A stretch of DNA of 64,000 nucleotides from Gammaproteobacteria bacterium. GTDB taxonomy: Bacteria > Pseudomonadota > Gammaproteobacteria > Pseudomonadales > Azotimanducaceae. The stretch covers positions 63,656 through 127,655 of the forward strand of contig VYDB01000078.1 in the NCBI GenBank assembly GCA_009843635.1, given 5' to 3'. A program made the translations under genes and the position numbers. Positions 33,792 to 42,650 of the stretch are shown here, piece by piece. Numbering within the stretch: position 1 is the stretch's first letter; each line of letters starts with the position of its first letter. The notes under the pieces are model-generated. The model had not been told where the DNA came from, did no database searches, and saw only the letters and a program-made list of their open reading frames with translations.

Positions 33792-35771
33792 ATGCCGTAC
33801 CGCCTGCACAGTCTCTCACTGGCGCTGCCCTTGGCCTTGGCCCTCGTTGCCGGGCAGGCGCAAGCCGCCCGTGTCGACAACTTTGTTCTGCTCGACCATC
33901 AGGGCGCGGCCCACGAGCTTTACTACTACCGGGACGCCCCGGCGGTGGTCATCATGGTGCAGGGCAATGGCTGCCCGATCGTGCGCAACGCGCTGAACGA
34001 CTACAAGGCGCTGCGCGACCGCTACGGGGAGCAGGGTGTTGAGTTCTACCTGCTCAACGCCAACCTGCAGGACGACCGCGCTGCCATGCAAAAGGAAGCC
34101 GCCGAATGGGACATCGACATCCCCATTCTGGACGACGAAACGCAACTGATCGGCGAGTCCCTTGGACTGGTGCGCACCGCCGAAGTGCTGGTGATCGACC
34201 CCAAGACGTGGCGGGTCGCCTACCGGGGACCGCTCAACGACCGCATCAACGACTATGAGCGCCAGCGCGCCGAGGCCAGCGAGCACTACGCCGCCGACGC
34301 CATCGAGGCGCTGATTGCCGGCGAAGGCCAGGCCATCAAGGTGGCGGAACGCGACGCCATCGGCTGCCTCATCAACTTCCCGGCCCGGACGCCGCAGCAG
34401 GCACCGATCAGCTACACCGCCGATGTGGCGCCGATCCTGCAGCAGAACTGCGTGGCCTGCCATCAGGAGGGCGGCATCGGGCCTTGGGCCATGTCCGGCT
34501 ACAACATGGTGCGCGGCTTCGCGCCGATGATCCGCGAGGTGGTGCGCACCAAGCGCATGCCGCCGTGGCATGCGGACCCGCACATCGGCACCTTCAAGAA
34601 CGGCCGCGGGCTCACCGTTGAAGAGGCCCAGACACTGGTGCATTGGGCCGAGGCCGGGGCACCGCGGGGCGAAGGGGACGACCCCTTGGCGCTGGCTGAA
34701 AACAAGGCCGCCGAGTGGCCCTTGGGTGAGCCGGACCTCATCATCGACATCCCCGCCTATGAAGTGCCGGCCAGTGGGGTGGTGGACTACCAGTTCCCGG
34801 TGGTGAAGAACCCGCTCGATACGCCCGTGTGGATCGTCGCCACCGACATCCTGCCCGGCGACCGCAACGTCGTGCATCACGTTCTGTTTGGATCCACGCA
34901 GTCGGAGATAGCCGAGTCGGACCGCGGCTTGGACTTCGAGCAGTACATCGGCGGCTACGCGCCGGGCAACGAGGGGTCGCACATGCCGGAAGGCACCGGC
35001 ATCCGGGTTGAGGGCGGCGGCTACTACCAGTTCCAGATGCACTACACGCCCTATGGCAAGGCAGTGGTGGACGAGAGCAAGCTCGGCCTCTACTTCGCCG
35101 ACGAGCCGCCCGCCAACTACCTGCGTCAAACCGTGGTGGTCGATCCCACCATTCGAGTGCCGGCCAACGACCCCCGCTACCAGGAGGAGGCCTACCTGAC
35201 CTTCGACCGCGACGCCGTGGCGTATTCACTGGTGCCGCACTCCCACTACCGGGGCATCGCCTCCCACTTCGAGCTGCAGCGCCCCGACGGCAGCAGCGAA
35301 ATGCTGCTCTCGGTGCCCAACTACGACTTCAACTGGCAGCGCACCTACGAGTTCGCCGAACCCGTGGCCATGCCCGCCGGCAGCAGGCTGGTGCACCGCA
35401 CGGTGTACGACAACTCGGCCCGCAACCCCGGCAATCCGGATCCCAGCCGCGAGGTGCCCTGGGGCCTGCAATCCTGGGATGAAATGCTCTACGGCGCCGT
35501 GCAGTTCACTTGGGCCGAGGAGTCCACGGCCAATCCCATCCACAACGAGGAGCTGCACGAAACCTTCCAAATGGTCGGTTTCATGGACCGCAACATGGAC
35601 GGCAAGCTGGCTTGGAGCGAATTGCCGGGGTACATCAAGAAGCGGCTCGTTCAGGGCTTCGCCGCCGTGGACACCAATGGCGACGGCGGCCTTGACGCCA
35701 ACGAGATCTTCAACATGGAAAACAGCCGCCAGGAAGTCGCCACAACGGACGGGACGCCGAGCGCGGAGTAG
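33792..35771 (+). CDS. Secreted redoxin - cytochrome c - copper monooxygenase - EF-hand protein
   Basis: 659 residues with a signal peptide ending AGQAQA. Domains in order: redoxin-like (about 25-190) with a single Cys in GNGCPIVRNAL, so no CxxC; a haem site CVACH (Cys220, Cys223, His224); a copper type II monooxygenase-like domain with His pair 362-363 (VVHHVLF), His417 (QMHYTPYG) and HSH 483-485, matching both copper sites of peptidylglycine/dopamine monooxygenases; and two EF-hand loops (DRNMDGKLAWSE from 599, DTNGDGGLDANE from 627). It would act in the periplasm as an oxidoreductase, with electrons perhaps passing from haem to copper. The substrate is unknown. ATG 33792 directly precedes the signal peptide. 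Confidence 0.82.
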   Translation: MPYRLHSLSLALPLALALVAGQAQAARVDNFVLLDHQGAAHELYYYRDAPAVVIMVQGNGCPIVRNALNDYKALRDRYGEQGVEFYLLNANLQDDRAAMQKEAAEWDIDIPILDDETQLIGESLGLVRTAEVLVIDPKTWRVAYRGPLNDRINDYERQRAEASEHYAADAIEALIAGEGQAIKVAERDAIGCLINFPARTPQQAPISYTADVAPILQQNCVACHQEGGIGPWAMSGYNMVRGFAPMIREVVRTKRMPPWHADPHIGTFKNGRGLTVEEAQTLVHWAEAGAPRGEGDDPLALAENKAAEWPLGEPDLIIDIPAYEVPASGVVDYQFPVVKNPLDTPVWIVATDILPGDRNVVHHVLFGSTQSEIAESDRGLDFEQYIGGYAPGNEGSHMPEGTGIRVEGGGYYQFQMHYTPYGKAVVDESKLGLYFADEPPANYLRQTVVVDPTIRVPANDPRYQEEAYLTFDRDAVAYSLVPHSHYRGIASHFELQRPDGSSEMLLSVPNYDFNWQRTYEFAEPVAMPAGSRLVHRTVYDNSARNPGNPDPSREVPWGLQSWDEMLYGAVQFTWAEESTANPIHNEELHETFQMVGFMDRNMDGKLAWSELPGYIKKRLVQGFAAVDTNGDGGLDANEIFNMENSRQEVATTDGTPSAE

Positions 35772-35823
35772 CGTACGGCGCTATACCAAAAATCAATCCA
35801 ACGAGAATACCAGGGGGAGGTTC

Positions 35824-36942
35824 ATGAACTTCGAGTTCTCTGACGAACAGAATTTGTTGCGCGAGCAGGCGCACGGCTTCTTGGCCGAGCACTGCCCGAT
35901 GAGCAAGGTGCGGGCCGTGCTGGACGGCGAGCAGTCCGCCGATTTGGAGCTCTGGCAAAAGATCGCCGAGATGGGCTGGACGGCAACCACCATCCCCGAG
36001 GAGTTCGGGGGCTTGGGCCTTTCCTACCTGGAGCTTGCGGTCATCGCCGAAGAGCTCGGCCGCGCCGTGGCGCCAACGCCGTTTTCCTCCTCCGTCTATC
36101 TCGCCACCGAAGCCCTGCTGCTGGCGGGCAGCACCGAGCAAAAGGAGCGCTGGTTGCCCAAGCTCGCCAGCGGCGAGGCCATCGGCACCTTCGCCATCAG
36201 CGAGGGGCCGAGCCGCGCGACGCCCGCCAATCTGCAAACCGCCGCCCAAGGCGGCGCGCTGAACGGCTCCAAGGCCGCAGTCCCCGATGGCGACATCGCC
36301 GACGTCGCCATCGTGGTGGCCAAGGCCGACGGCGGCGATGGGGCCAGCCTGCAACTCGTGGAACTCGATGGGGAAGGGGTTAGCATCCGGCCTCAGCGCA
36401 CCTTGGATTTCTCCCGCAGCCACGCCCGCCTGACGTTCGCCGATGCGCCCTGCGAACCGCTCGGCCATCCGGGCGAAGGCTGGGCGCACACCGAAAGGCT
36501 CTTCGACCGGGCTGCGGTGCTGTTCGCCTGGGAGCAGGTGGGCGGGGCCGAGGCGGCGCTGGAAATGGCCAAGGAATACGCCATGGGCCGCTACGCCTTC
36601 GGGCGCCCCATCGCCTCCTACCAAGCCATCAAGCACAAGCTGGCCGAGGCCTACGTCAAGAACACGCTGGCCCGCTCCAACGGCTACTACGGCGCTTGGG
36701 CACTCAACACCGGGGCCGCCGAACTGCCGCTAGCAGCGGCGACGGCGCGGGTGTCGGCCATTCAAGCCTATTACTACGCCTCCAAGGAGAACATCCAGAC
36801 CCACGGGGGCATGGGCTACACGTGGGAGTTCGACTGCCAGTTCCACTATCGGCGGGCCAAGCTGCTGTCGGTGAACATCGGCAGCGAGGGCTTGTGGCAG
36901 GATAAGCTGGTGACCGCCCTGGAGCAGGCCAACGCCGCCTGA
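35824..36942 (+). CDS. Acyl-CoA dehydrogenase, subunit with degenerate FAD loop
   Basis: 372 residues from ATG 35824, preceded by GGGGGAGG. The acyl-CoA dehydrogenase fold is clear (NFEFSDEQNLLREQAHGFLAEH; PEEFGGLGLSYLELAVIAEELGR; HGGMGYTWEFDCQFHYRRAK). The FAD/substrate loop usually reading TEPxxGSD is altered to SEGPSRATPANL. It is followed after 53 bases by a second dehydrogenase with an intact loop. Adjacent pairs of this kind form alpha2-beta2 enzymes in steroid and related side-chain oxidation, so this is probably one partner of a pair. Confidence 0.87.
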   Translation: MNFEFSDEQNLLREQAHGFLAEHCPMSKVRAVLDGEQSADLELWQKIAEMGWTATTIPEEFGGLGLSYLELAVIAEELGRAVAPTPFSSSVYLATEALLLAGSTEQKERWLPKLASGEAIGTFAISEGPSRATPANLQTAAQGGALNGSKAAVPDGDIADVAIVVAKADGGDGASLQLVELDGEGVSIRPQRTLDFSRSHARLTFADAPCEPLGHPGEGWAHTERLFDRAAVLFAWEQVGGAEAALEMAKEYAMGRYAFGRPIASYQAIKHKLAEAYVKNTLARSNGYYGAWALNTGAAELPLAAATARVSAIQAYYYASKENIQTHGGMGYTWEFDCQFHYRRAKLLSVNIGSEGLWQDKLVTALEQANAA

Positions 36943-36995
36943 ACGAGACGGCGGTAGAACACGGCGAGAGATAAGGAAGGACAAGGAGACCGGGA

Positions 36996-38210
36996 ATGGA
37001 TTTCAACGACACCCCTGCTGAGGCGGCCTTTCGCGAGGAGGCCCGGGCTTGGCTGAAGGACAACGTGCCCACCGAGGCGGAGCTTGCGGACTTGAACCTC
37101 ATGCAGCAGTCCAAGCTCTGGCAAAAGCGCAAGTATGACGCCGGCTGGGCCTGCATCCGCTGGCCCAAGGAGTACGGCGGACGGGGCGCCACCGCCATCG
37201 AGCAGGTGATCTGGAACCAGGAGGAAGCCAAGTACGGGGGCTTGCCGGGCGGCGTGTTCAGCATCGGCCAGGGCATGGCCGCCCCCACGCTGATGACCTG
37301 GGGCAAGGAGGAGCACAAGCAGCGCTACCTGCCGAAGCTCGCCAGCGGCGAGGAGATCTGGTGCCAGTTGTTCAGCGAGCCGGCTGGCGGCTCGGACCTT
37401 GCCGCGCTGCGCACCAAGGCGGAGAAGGACGGCGACGAATGGGTGATCAACGGCCAGAAGATCTGGACCTCCGGCGCCCACTACTCGGATTACGGCATCC
37501 TAGTGGTGCGCACGGACCCCAACGTGCCCAAGCACAAGGGCTTGTCCTACTTCTTCTTGGACATGAAATCCCCCGGCGTCGAGACCAAGCCCATTAAGCA
37601 GTTGTCCGGCGACGCCAACTTCAACGAGGTCTATTTCACCGATGTGCGCATCCCCGACAGCCAGCGCTTGGGCGAGGTCGGCCAAGGCTGGCAGGTGTCC
37701 ATCACCACGCTGATGAACGAGCGCGCCTCCATCGGCGGCGGCGGCGCGAGCTCCGACTTCCGCGCCCTGCTGGACCTGGCGCAGACCGTCACCATCAACG
37801 ACAAGCCCGCCATCGAGGATTCCGCCGTGCGCGCCAAGCTGGCCGACTGGCACTGCAAGCGCTCCGGCCTGAAGTACACCGGCTACCGCTCCTTGAGCGC
37901 CCTGTCGCGCGGGGAGACACCCGGGCCGGAGAACTCCATCGGCAAGCTGGTGGCGGCGCCCATGGCCCAGGACATGGCCTCCTTCGCCATGGACCTGATG
38001 GAGATGTCCGGAGCCGTCTGGGACGACGAGGACTCCCCGGCAGCAGGGCTGTTCCAAGCCACCTTCATGGCCATACCGGGCTTCCGCATCGCCGGCGGCA
38101 CCGACGAGATCATGGCCAACATCATCGCGGAGCGAGTGCTGGGGCTGCCCCAGGAGCCGCGGTTGGACAAGGGCATTCCGTTCAACGAAGTGCCGACGGG
38201 CGCAGGCTGA
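36996..38210 (+). CDS. Acyl-CoA dehydrogenase
   Basis: 404 residues, ATG 36996 with an AAGGAG site. The FAD loop is intact (FSEPAGGSDLAALRTKAE), then WVINGQKIWTSGAHYSDYG and the C-terminal AGGTDEIMANIIAERVLGLP. It introduces a trans double bond into acyl-CoA, passing electrons to ETF. It likely pairs with the preceding dehydrogenase. An LLM flavoprotein gene follows after 43 bases in the same direction. Confidence 0.92.
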   Translation: MDFNDTPAEAAFREEARAWLKDNVPTEAELADLNLMQQSKLWQKRKYDAGWACIRWPKEYGGRGATAIEQVIWNQEEAKYGGLPGGVFSIGQGMAAPTLMTWGKEEHKQRYLPKLASGEEIWCQLFSEPAGGSDLAALRTKAEKDGDEWVINGQKIWTSGAHYSDYGILVVRTDPNVPKHKGLSYFFLDMKSPGVETKPIKQLSGDANFNEVYFTDVRIPDSQRLGEVGQGWQVSITTLMNERASIGGGGASSDFRALLDLAQTVTINDKPAIEDSAVRAKLADWHCKRSGLKYTGYRSLSALSRGETPGPENSIGKLVAAPMAQDMASFAMDLMEMSGAVWDDEDSPAAGLFQATFMAIPGFRIAGGTDEIMANIIAERVLGLPQEPRLDKGIPFNEVPTGAG

Positions 38211-38253
38211 GCAGCAACGCGGTCGATTCCGTGGCCATCGGACTCCCGGCGTC

Positions 38254-39378
38254 GTGAAATTCGGGCTGTTCGTTTACTGCACGGTGGGCCGGCGTCCGGA
38301 GCTGGAGGCCGGCATGGCGGGCCGCAATCCGGCGCTCTACCAGCGCATGATTCACGAGCTTGGCCGTTACGCCGCTTTCGCCGAGGAGCGCGGCTACTTC
38401 GGCTTCGGCCATCCGGAGCACCATCTGCAGATCGAGGGCTTCGAGGCCTCCAACGATCCCTGCCTGATGGCGAGCTGGCTGGCGCGCCACACCCGCAAGA
38501 TGAAGATCATCACCTGCGGGTTCGTCTCCACCGCCAACAACCCGCTGGCGACGGCGGAGAAGATCGCCACCTTGGACCACATGCTCGAAGGTCGATTCGG
38601 CGTCGGCCTGGTGCGCGGCTACCAAGCCCGATGGGTGGAGAACTTCAAGGTGCAGCCGCAGCTCAAGGCGGTGGGGCCTTGGACCAAGGACACCGCGGAC
38701 GACGCGCTGAACCGCGAGTACTTCGCTGAATTTGTCGAGATCGTGGTCAAGGCGCTGGCCAGCGAGACCTTTTCCCATCAAGGCAAATTCTGGACTTTCC
38801 CGCCGCCGGATTTCGTCAACCCCCACGAGCACCCGGTTTACGCCCGCTTCGGGCAGGGCGTGGATGCCGACATGCGGGTGCGCGAAGTCGGCATCGCCCC
38901 GCGGCCGTTCCAGGACGACATCCCGCTATACGGCGGCTTCTCCGCCAGCCTGCGCACCGCCAAGTTCTGGGCTCGCTACAAGGGCCGGCCGATCATCATG
39001 TCCAGCAACACGGAGTTTCTCGAACTACTGTGGTCGGAATGGCGCAAGGAGGCCGAGGCCCACGGCCACGCGGTCAAGCCGGGCAAGGAGGCCTGCTGGG
39101 GCGGGATCATGATCTGCGCCGAAACCGACGCCAAGGCCCAGGCCCTGTTCGAGGACATGGAGTGGTTCTGGAAGACTTGGGCCATCCCCTTCGGCCAGCC
39201 CGTGCCCCAACTGCTGGTGGGTTCGCCGGACACCATCAACCGTCGAATCGAGAAGGTCTCGAAGGCAGTGCCCATCGATGAGGCCTTCATGTTGATACCG
39301 GCCGGGATTCACGCCCCGGAGCAAATCGAGGACTCACTGGACCGCTTCGCCCGCGAAGTCATGCCCAATTGGGGATGA
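38254..39378 (+). CDS. LLM-class (luciferase-like) flavin oxidoreductase
   Basis: 374 residues from GTG 38254. It has the bacterial luciferase-like TIM barrel: MKFGLFVYC start, FAEERGYFGFGHPEHHL, TANNPLATAEKIATLDHMLEGRFGVGLVRGY, and a C-terminal LLVGSPDTINRRIEKVS. Members use FMN or F420 to oxidise or reduce diverse substrates. It sits between the acyl-CoA dehydrogenases and a Ddn-like gene, which would fit a shared catabolic task and possible F420 use. Flavin type cannot be decided from sequence. Confidence 0.85.
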   Translation: MKFGLFVYCTVGRRPELEAGMAGRNPALYQRMIHELGRYAAFAEERGYFGFGHPEHHLQIEGFEASNDPCLMASWLARHTRKMKIITCGFVSTANNPLATAEKIATLDHMLEGRFGVGLVRGYQARWVENFKVQPQLKAVGPWTKDTADDALNREYFAEFVEIVVKALASETFSHQGKFWTFPPPDFVNPHEHPVYARFGQGVDADMRVREVGIAPRPFQDDIPLYGGFSASLRTAKFWARYKGRPIIMSSNTEFLELLWSEWRKEAEAHGHAVKPGKEACWGGIMICAETDAKAQALFEDMEWFWKTWAIPFGQPVPQLLVGSPDTINRRIEKVSKAVPIDEAFMLIPAGIHAPEQIEDSLDRFAREVMPNWG

Positions 39379-39412
39379 GGGCGGGGCAACTGAAACGCTA
39401 AGAGGAGATCCA

Positions 39413-39847
39413 ATGACCGAATACAAGCCAAGCCCCGTCCGCTGGGTTCGCGAGCAGGTGGAGCTGTATGAAAGCAGCGGCGGCACCCAGGGCACGGAGT
39501 TGCTGGACACGGGCATGCCGGTGATCATCGTCACCCACCGCGGCAACCAGACCGGCGCGATCCGCAAGACGCCCCTGATGCGCGTCAAGGACGGGGACAG
39601 CTATGTGCTGGTGGCCTCCCAAGGCGGGGCGCCGAACAATCCGGTGTGGGTGTACAACCTGCGCGCCAACGCGGACGTGGAAATCCGGGACAAGACCGAA
39701 GTGACTCCCATGCGGGCGCGCGAGGTGCAGGACGCCGAAGAGCGCCAACGCCTCTGGGCGCTCGCCACAGCCGCGTTCCCGCCCTACGAGGACTATCGGG
39801 CCAAGACCTCCAGAACCATCCCGGTGTTCGTGGCGGAGCCGACCTAG
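39413..39847 (+). CDS. Ddn-like deazaflavin/flavin-dependent nitroreductase-family protein
   Basis: 144 residues, ATG 39413 with AGGAGA upstream. It has the split-barrel pattern of the Ddn family: VIIVTHRGNQTGAIRKTPLMRV, LVASQGGAPNNPVWVYNL, ATAAFPPYEDY and SRTIPVFVAEP. In Mycobacterium these enzymes use F420H2 to reduce quinones and nitro compounds. In Proteobacteria the cofactor is less clear. It is last in the plus-strand run and converges with the GspC-like gene nine bases away. Confidence 0.85.
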   Translation: MTEYKPSPVRWVREQVELYESSGGTQGTELLDTGMPVIIVTHRGNQTGAIRKTPLMRVKDGDSYVLVASQGGAPNNPVWVYNLRANADVEIRDKTEVTPMRAREVQDAEERQRLWALATAAFPPYEDYRAKTSRTIPVFVAEPT

Positions 39848-39856
39848 AACATTCGG

Positions 39857-40381
39857 CTACGTAGCTTCGGCACCGACGTCGACGATCTCGGGGAACAGGA
39901 CCAGTTCGTAGGGCTGTTGGCTGGCGTCGGTGAGGATCAGGCGGTTTTCGGCCACCTCCGCGAGCACGCGGCCATCCGGCAAGGCGTCGCCGACGTGGAA
40001 GCGCTGCACGGTGCCGTCCTCCAGGATGAGCAGGATGGAAGTGCGGCCCGGCACGGCGAACAGGCCGACGAAGCCCATTTCACGCAGTTCGGGATTGAGC
40101 CGGTCGAGGCCTGCAGCCGCCGCGGCCCGGCGCTCGGCTTCCTCGAACGAGATCCCCCAGCGGGTGCTCCGCACAAAGCCCTCCAAGTCTTCCGCCGGTA
40201 AGCTGCCGATGTCTCTCTGCCCCGGGATTTCAACTGCCGCCGTCGGCGGCGGCGGCGATGAAACCGGCCAAGCAAAGGCCAGCAAAAGGGCGCCGGCCCA
40301 GATGGCGAGCACGGTGAGCAGGCGTTTTCTGCCTTGGGGGCTGGACCATCCCAATCGGGCGACAAGATCAGCAAGGCGCAT
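39857..40381 (-). CDS. GspC-like type II secretion inner-membrane protein
   Basis: 174 residues. A short cytoplasmic start is followed by one membrane helix (LLTVLAIWAGALLLAFAWPV), a Pro-rich linker and an HR domain of GspC type (LFAVPGRTSILLILEDGTVQ, GDALPDGRVLAEVAENRLIL). GspC links the secretin GspD to the inner-membrane platform. No gspD-N gene is present in the window and the PDZ part is missing, so it may be a solitary GspC or a related PilP-like adaptor. It is divergent from the polysaccharide exporter. Confidence 0.7.
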   Translation of the reverse strand: MRLADLVARLGWSSPQGRKRLLTVLAIWAGALLLAFAWPVSSPPPPTAAVEIPGQRDIGSLPAEDLEGFVRSTRWGISFEEAERRAAAAAGLDRLNPELREMGFVGLFAVPGRTSILLILEDGTVQRFHVGDALPDGRVLAEVAENRLILTDASQQPYELVLFPEIVDVGAEAT

Positions 40382-40483
40382 GGGAACTCAAAGGAAACTC
40401 TATGCTGCAGTGCTTTCATGTTACGACAGTCCTTGCAGTTGTAAAATTCGCCACAAGCCGTCGAGGCAACGCAAAGCGAACCC

Positions 40484-41251
40484 ATGACCCCAAGCCGCCG
40501 CACCAAGGACATCCTGCTGTACAAGACCTACGCCGAACTGAAGGCGGAGGCGCAGCGCAATTTCCTGGGCTTCCTGTGGTGGGTGATCGAGCCCATCCTC
40601 TTCATGCTGGTGTTCTACTTCGTCTTCGGCAAGCTGCTCGGACGCCGGCCGGAAGCGTTCATACCCTTTCTGCTGGTCGGCCTAGTGGTGTGGCTGTGGG
40701 GCCAGGCAACCATCGCCCAGGGCGCGGCGGCGATCACCGCCAACCGCGGGCTGTTGAATCAGGCCTTCGTGCCCAAGGCGCTGTTCCCCACCGTGATCTT
40801 CCTCAAGAACACCTTCAAGTTCCTGTTTGCGCTGCTGATGCTGCTCATTTTTCTGGTCGCCTACGGCTTTGAGGCCTCGCTGGCTTGGCTGGAGGCGGTC
40901 CCGGTGCTGGCCATCGGCGGCCTATTCATTCTTGGCTCGGCCTACTTGGCAGCGGCCCTGACGCCGTTTTTCCCCGACCTGCAAGTGCTCATCGACAACG
41001 GTTTGCGCGTGCTGTTCTTCATATCCGGCATCTTCTACGACATCGACACGCTGAACACCAGTTACAAGGCGGTGTTCCAAGCCAACCCGGCTGCCGTGCT
41101 GATCGACAGCCTGCGCGCGATTCTGCTGACCGGCGAACATGCCGATTGGTGGCGCCTCAGCGGCGTCCTCGTCGGCGCCCTGTGCATCGGCGGCGCTGGC
41201 TACGCCATCATGCGGGTCAACGAATCACGGTATGCCAAGATCGCCTACTAA
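40484..41251 (+). CDS. ABC-2 type polysaccharide exporter permease (Wzm/KpsM-like)
   Basis: 255 residues with six membrane helices (FLGFLWWVIEPILFMLVFY; FIPFLLVGLVVWLWGQ; LFALLMLLIFLVAYGF; VLFFISGIFYDID). It is an ABC2_membrane protein that exports polysaccharide or polyol-phosphate chains across the inner membrane. The ATPase gene overlaps its 3' end by 20 bases. No glycosyltransferases are nearby, so the exported glycan is unknown. Confidence 0.9.
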   Translation: MTPSRRTKDILLYKTYAELKAEAQRNFLGFLWWVIEPILFMLVFYFVFGKLLGRRPEAFIPFLLVGLVVWLWGQATIAQGAAAITANRGLLNQAFVPKALFPTVIFLKNTFKFLFALLMLLIFLVAYGFEASLAWLEAVPVLAIGGLFILGSAYLAAALTPFFPDLQVLIDNGLRVLFFISGIFYDIDTLNTSYKAVFQANPAAVLIDSLRAILLTGEHADWWRLSGVLVGALCIGGAGYAIMRVNESRYAKIAY

Positions 41252-41939
41252 GGGGCGCCGCCCTCTGCTCAGCTTGGCTTCGGCTGGCGTCTGCTACCGC
41301 CGCCGCCGCACCCTGCGCTCCGCCGGCACGCTGCATTGGGCCTTGTCCGACGTGAGCTTTGAGGTGATGAGCGGCGAGACGGTGGGTATCCTGGGCCGCA
41401 ACGGCTCTGGCAAAACCACGCTGCTGAAGGTGCTCGCCGGCATCATCGAGCCGGACCGGGGAAAGATCGAACGCAACCACTCGAGCATTTCAATGCTGTC
41501 CCTGCAGGTGGGATTCCTGCCGCAGCTCTCCGGGCGGGAGAACGCCCTGCTCAGCAGCGTGCTGCTCGGCGAGGATCGGATGGCGGCGAAGCGCAATCTC
41601 GACGCAATCGTGCGGTTCGCCGGCCTTGAGGACTGCATTGACGACCCCTTGGCCACCTATTCCTCCGGCATGCGGGCGCGCCTCGGGTTTTCCGTGGCCT
41701 ACCACACCACGCCGGAATTGCTGCTCATTGACGAGGTGCTCGGCGTCGGTGACCAGGAGTTTCGCGAGAAATCAACCGCCGCCATCAAGGAACTGATCAA
41801 GTCGGATCGAACGGTGGTGCTGGTTTCCCACAACCTGCCGACGATCCGCGAACTTTGCGACCGGGTGGTCTGGATTGAGAACGGCGAAAGCCGGATGGTC
41901 GGCCCGACGGAGGAAGTGATCGAGGCCTACTTGAGGTGA
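41232..41939 (+). CDS. ABC polysaccharide exporter ATP-binding protein (Wzt/KpsT-like)
   Basis: 235 residues from ATG 41232, overlapping the permease stop. Walker A is GRNGSGKTT, signature YSSGMRARLGFSVAY, Walker B ELLLIDEVLGVGD, switch His VLVSHN. It lacks the C-terminal glycan-binding domain of longer Wzt proteins, which fits a KpsT/TagH-like exporter. The frame is open to 41139, but that upstream part lies inside the permease gene. Confidence 0.9.
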   Translation: MPRSPTKGRRPLLSLASAGVCYRRRRTLRSAGTLHWALSDVSFEVMSGETVGILGRNGSGKTTLLKVLAGIIEPDRGKIERNHSSISMLSLQVGFLPQLSGRENALLSSVLLGEDRMAAKRNLDAIVRFAGLEDCIDDPLATYSSGMRARLGFSVAYHTTPELLLIDEVLGVGDQEFREKSTAAIKELIKSDRTVVLVSHNLPTIRELCDRVVWIENGESRMVGPTEEVIEAYLR

Positions 41940-41971
41940 GCCGAAGACGGCAGGCTCGACCCCAGGGCGGT

Positions 41972-42418
41972 TTACTCAGCCACCACGGAGATGGGCACGG
42001 AGACTGACACCTCCGAATGGATGCGCACCGTGACCTCGTAGTCGCCCACGACCCGAAACGCGCCTTCCGACAGGATGATTTCGCGCTTGTGCACCTCAAC
42101 GCCCTGCTCGGCAAGGGCATTGGCGATTTCCTGGGCGCCGACCGAGCCGTACAGCTTGCCCTCCTCGCCGGCCTTGACGACGATGGTGACGTTGGCTGCG
42201 GCCAACTGCTTGCCACGGTCGCCCGCTTCGGCGAGACGGGCTTCGGCGAGCTTCTGCAGCTCCGCTCGCCGCTGCTCGAACACCTCGCGATTCTCGGCGG
42301 TGGCCCGCACCGCCTTGCCTTGGGGCAGCAGGTAGTTTCTGGCGAAACCCGGCTTGACCGTCACCTCGTCACCGAGGTCGCCAAGGCGGTTGATGGGTTC
42401 GAGGAGGATGACGTTCAA
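41972..42418 (-). CDS. rplI: 50S ribosomal protein bL9
   Basis: 148 residues, the normal length. The N-terminal signature MNVILLEPINRLGDLGDEV with FARNYLLPQGKA is followed by the long helix (RAELQKLAEARLAEAG) and the C-terminal domain. It is the last gene of the rpsF-rpsR-rplI operon, ten bases after rpsR. It converges with the exporter ATPase gene, with 32 bases between their ends. Confidence 0.97.
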   Translation of the reverse strand: MNVILLEPINRLGDLGDEVTVKPGFARNYLLPQGKAVRATAENREVFEQRRAELQKLAEARLAEAGDRGKQLAAANVTIVVKAGEEGKLYGSVGAQEIANALAEQGVEVHKREIILSEGAFRVVGDYEVTVRIHSEVSVSVPISVVAE

Positions 42419-42428
42419 GGGAACACCC

Positions 42429-42650
42429 TCACTTGTGCTGGTCGGTGTAGGGCAGCAAGGCCAAGTAGCGCGCTCGCTTGATTTCGGTGGCGAGCTGGCG
42501 CTGGAACTTGGCGCTAGTGCCGGTAATGCGGCTGGGGACGATCTTGCCGGTTTCGCCGAGGAACTGCTTCAGCAAGTCGAGATCCTTGTAGTCCAGTTGG
42601 GCGGGGTCCGCCTTGGCAGCAAACTTCTTGTGCCGGAATCGCGGGCTCAT
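42429..42650 (-). CDS. rpsR: 30S ribosomal protein bS18
   Basis: 73 residues. The core IDYKD-type motif ([13 protein letters not shown]) and [22 protein letters not shown] with [10 protein letters not shown] are canonical. It binds bS6 on the platform of the small subunit. ATG 42650 overlaps the rpsF stop by four bases, so the two partners are translationally coupled. Confidence 0.97.
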   Translation of the reverse strand: MSPRFRHKKFAAKADPAQLDYKDLDLLKQFLGETGKIVPSRITGTSAKFQRQLATEIKRARYLALLPYTDQHK

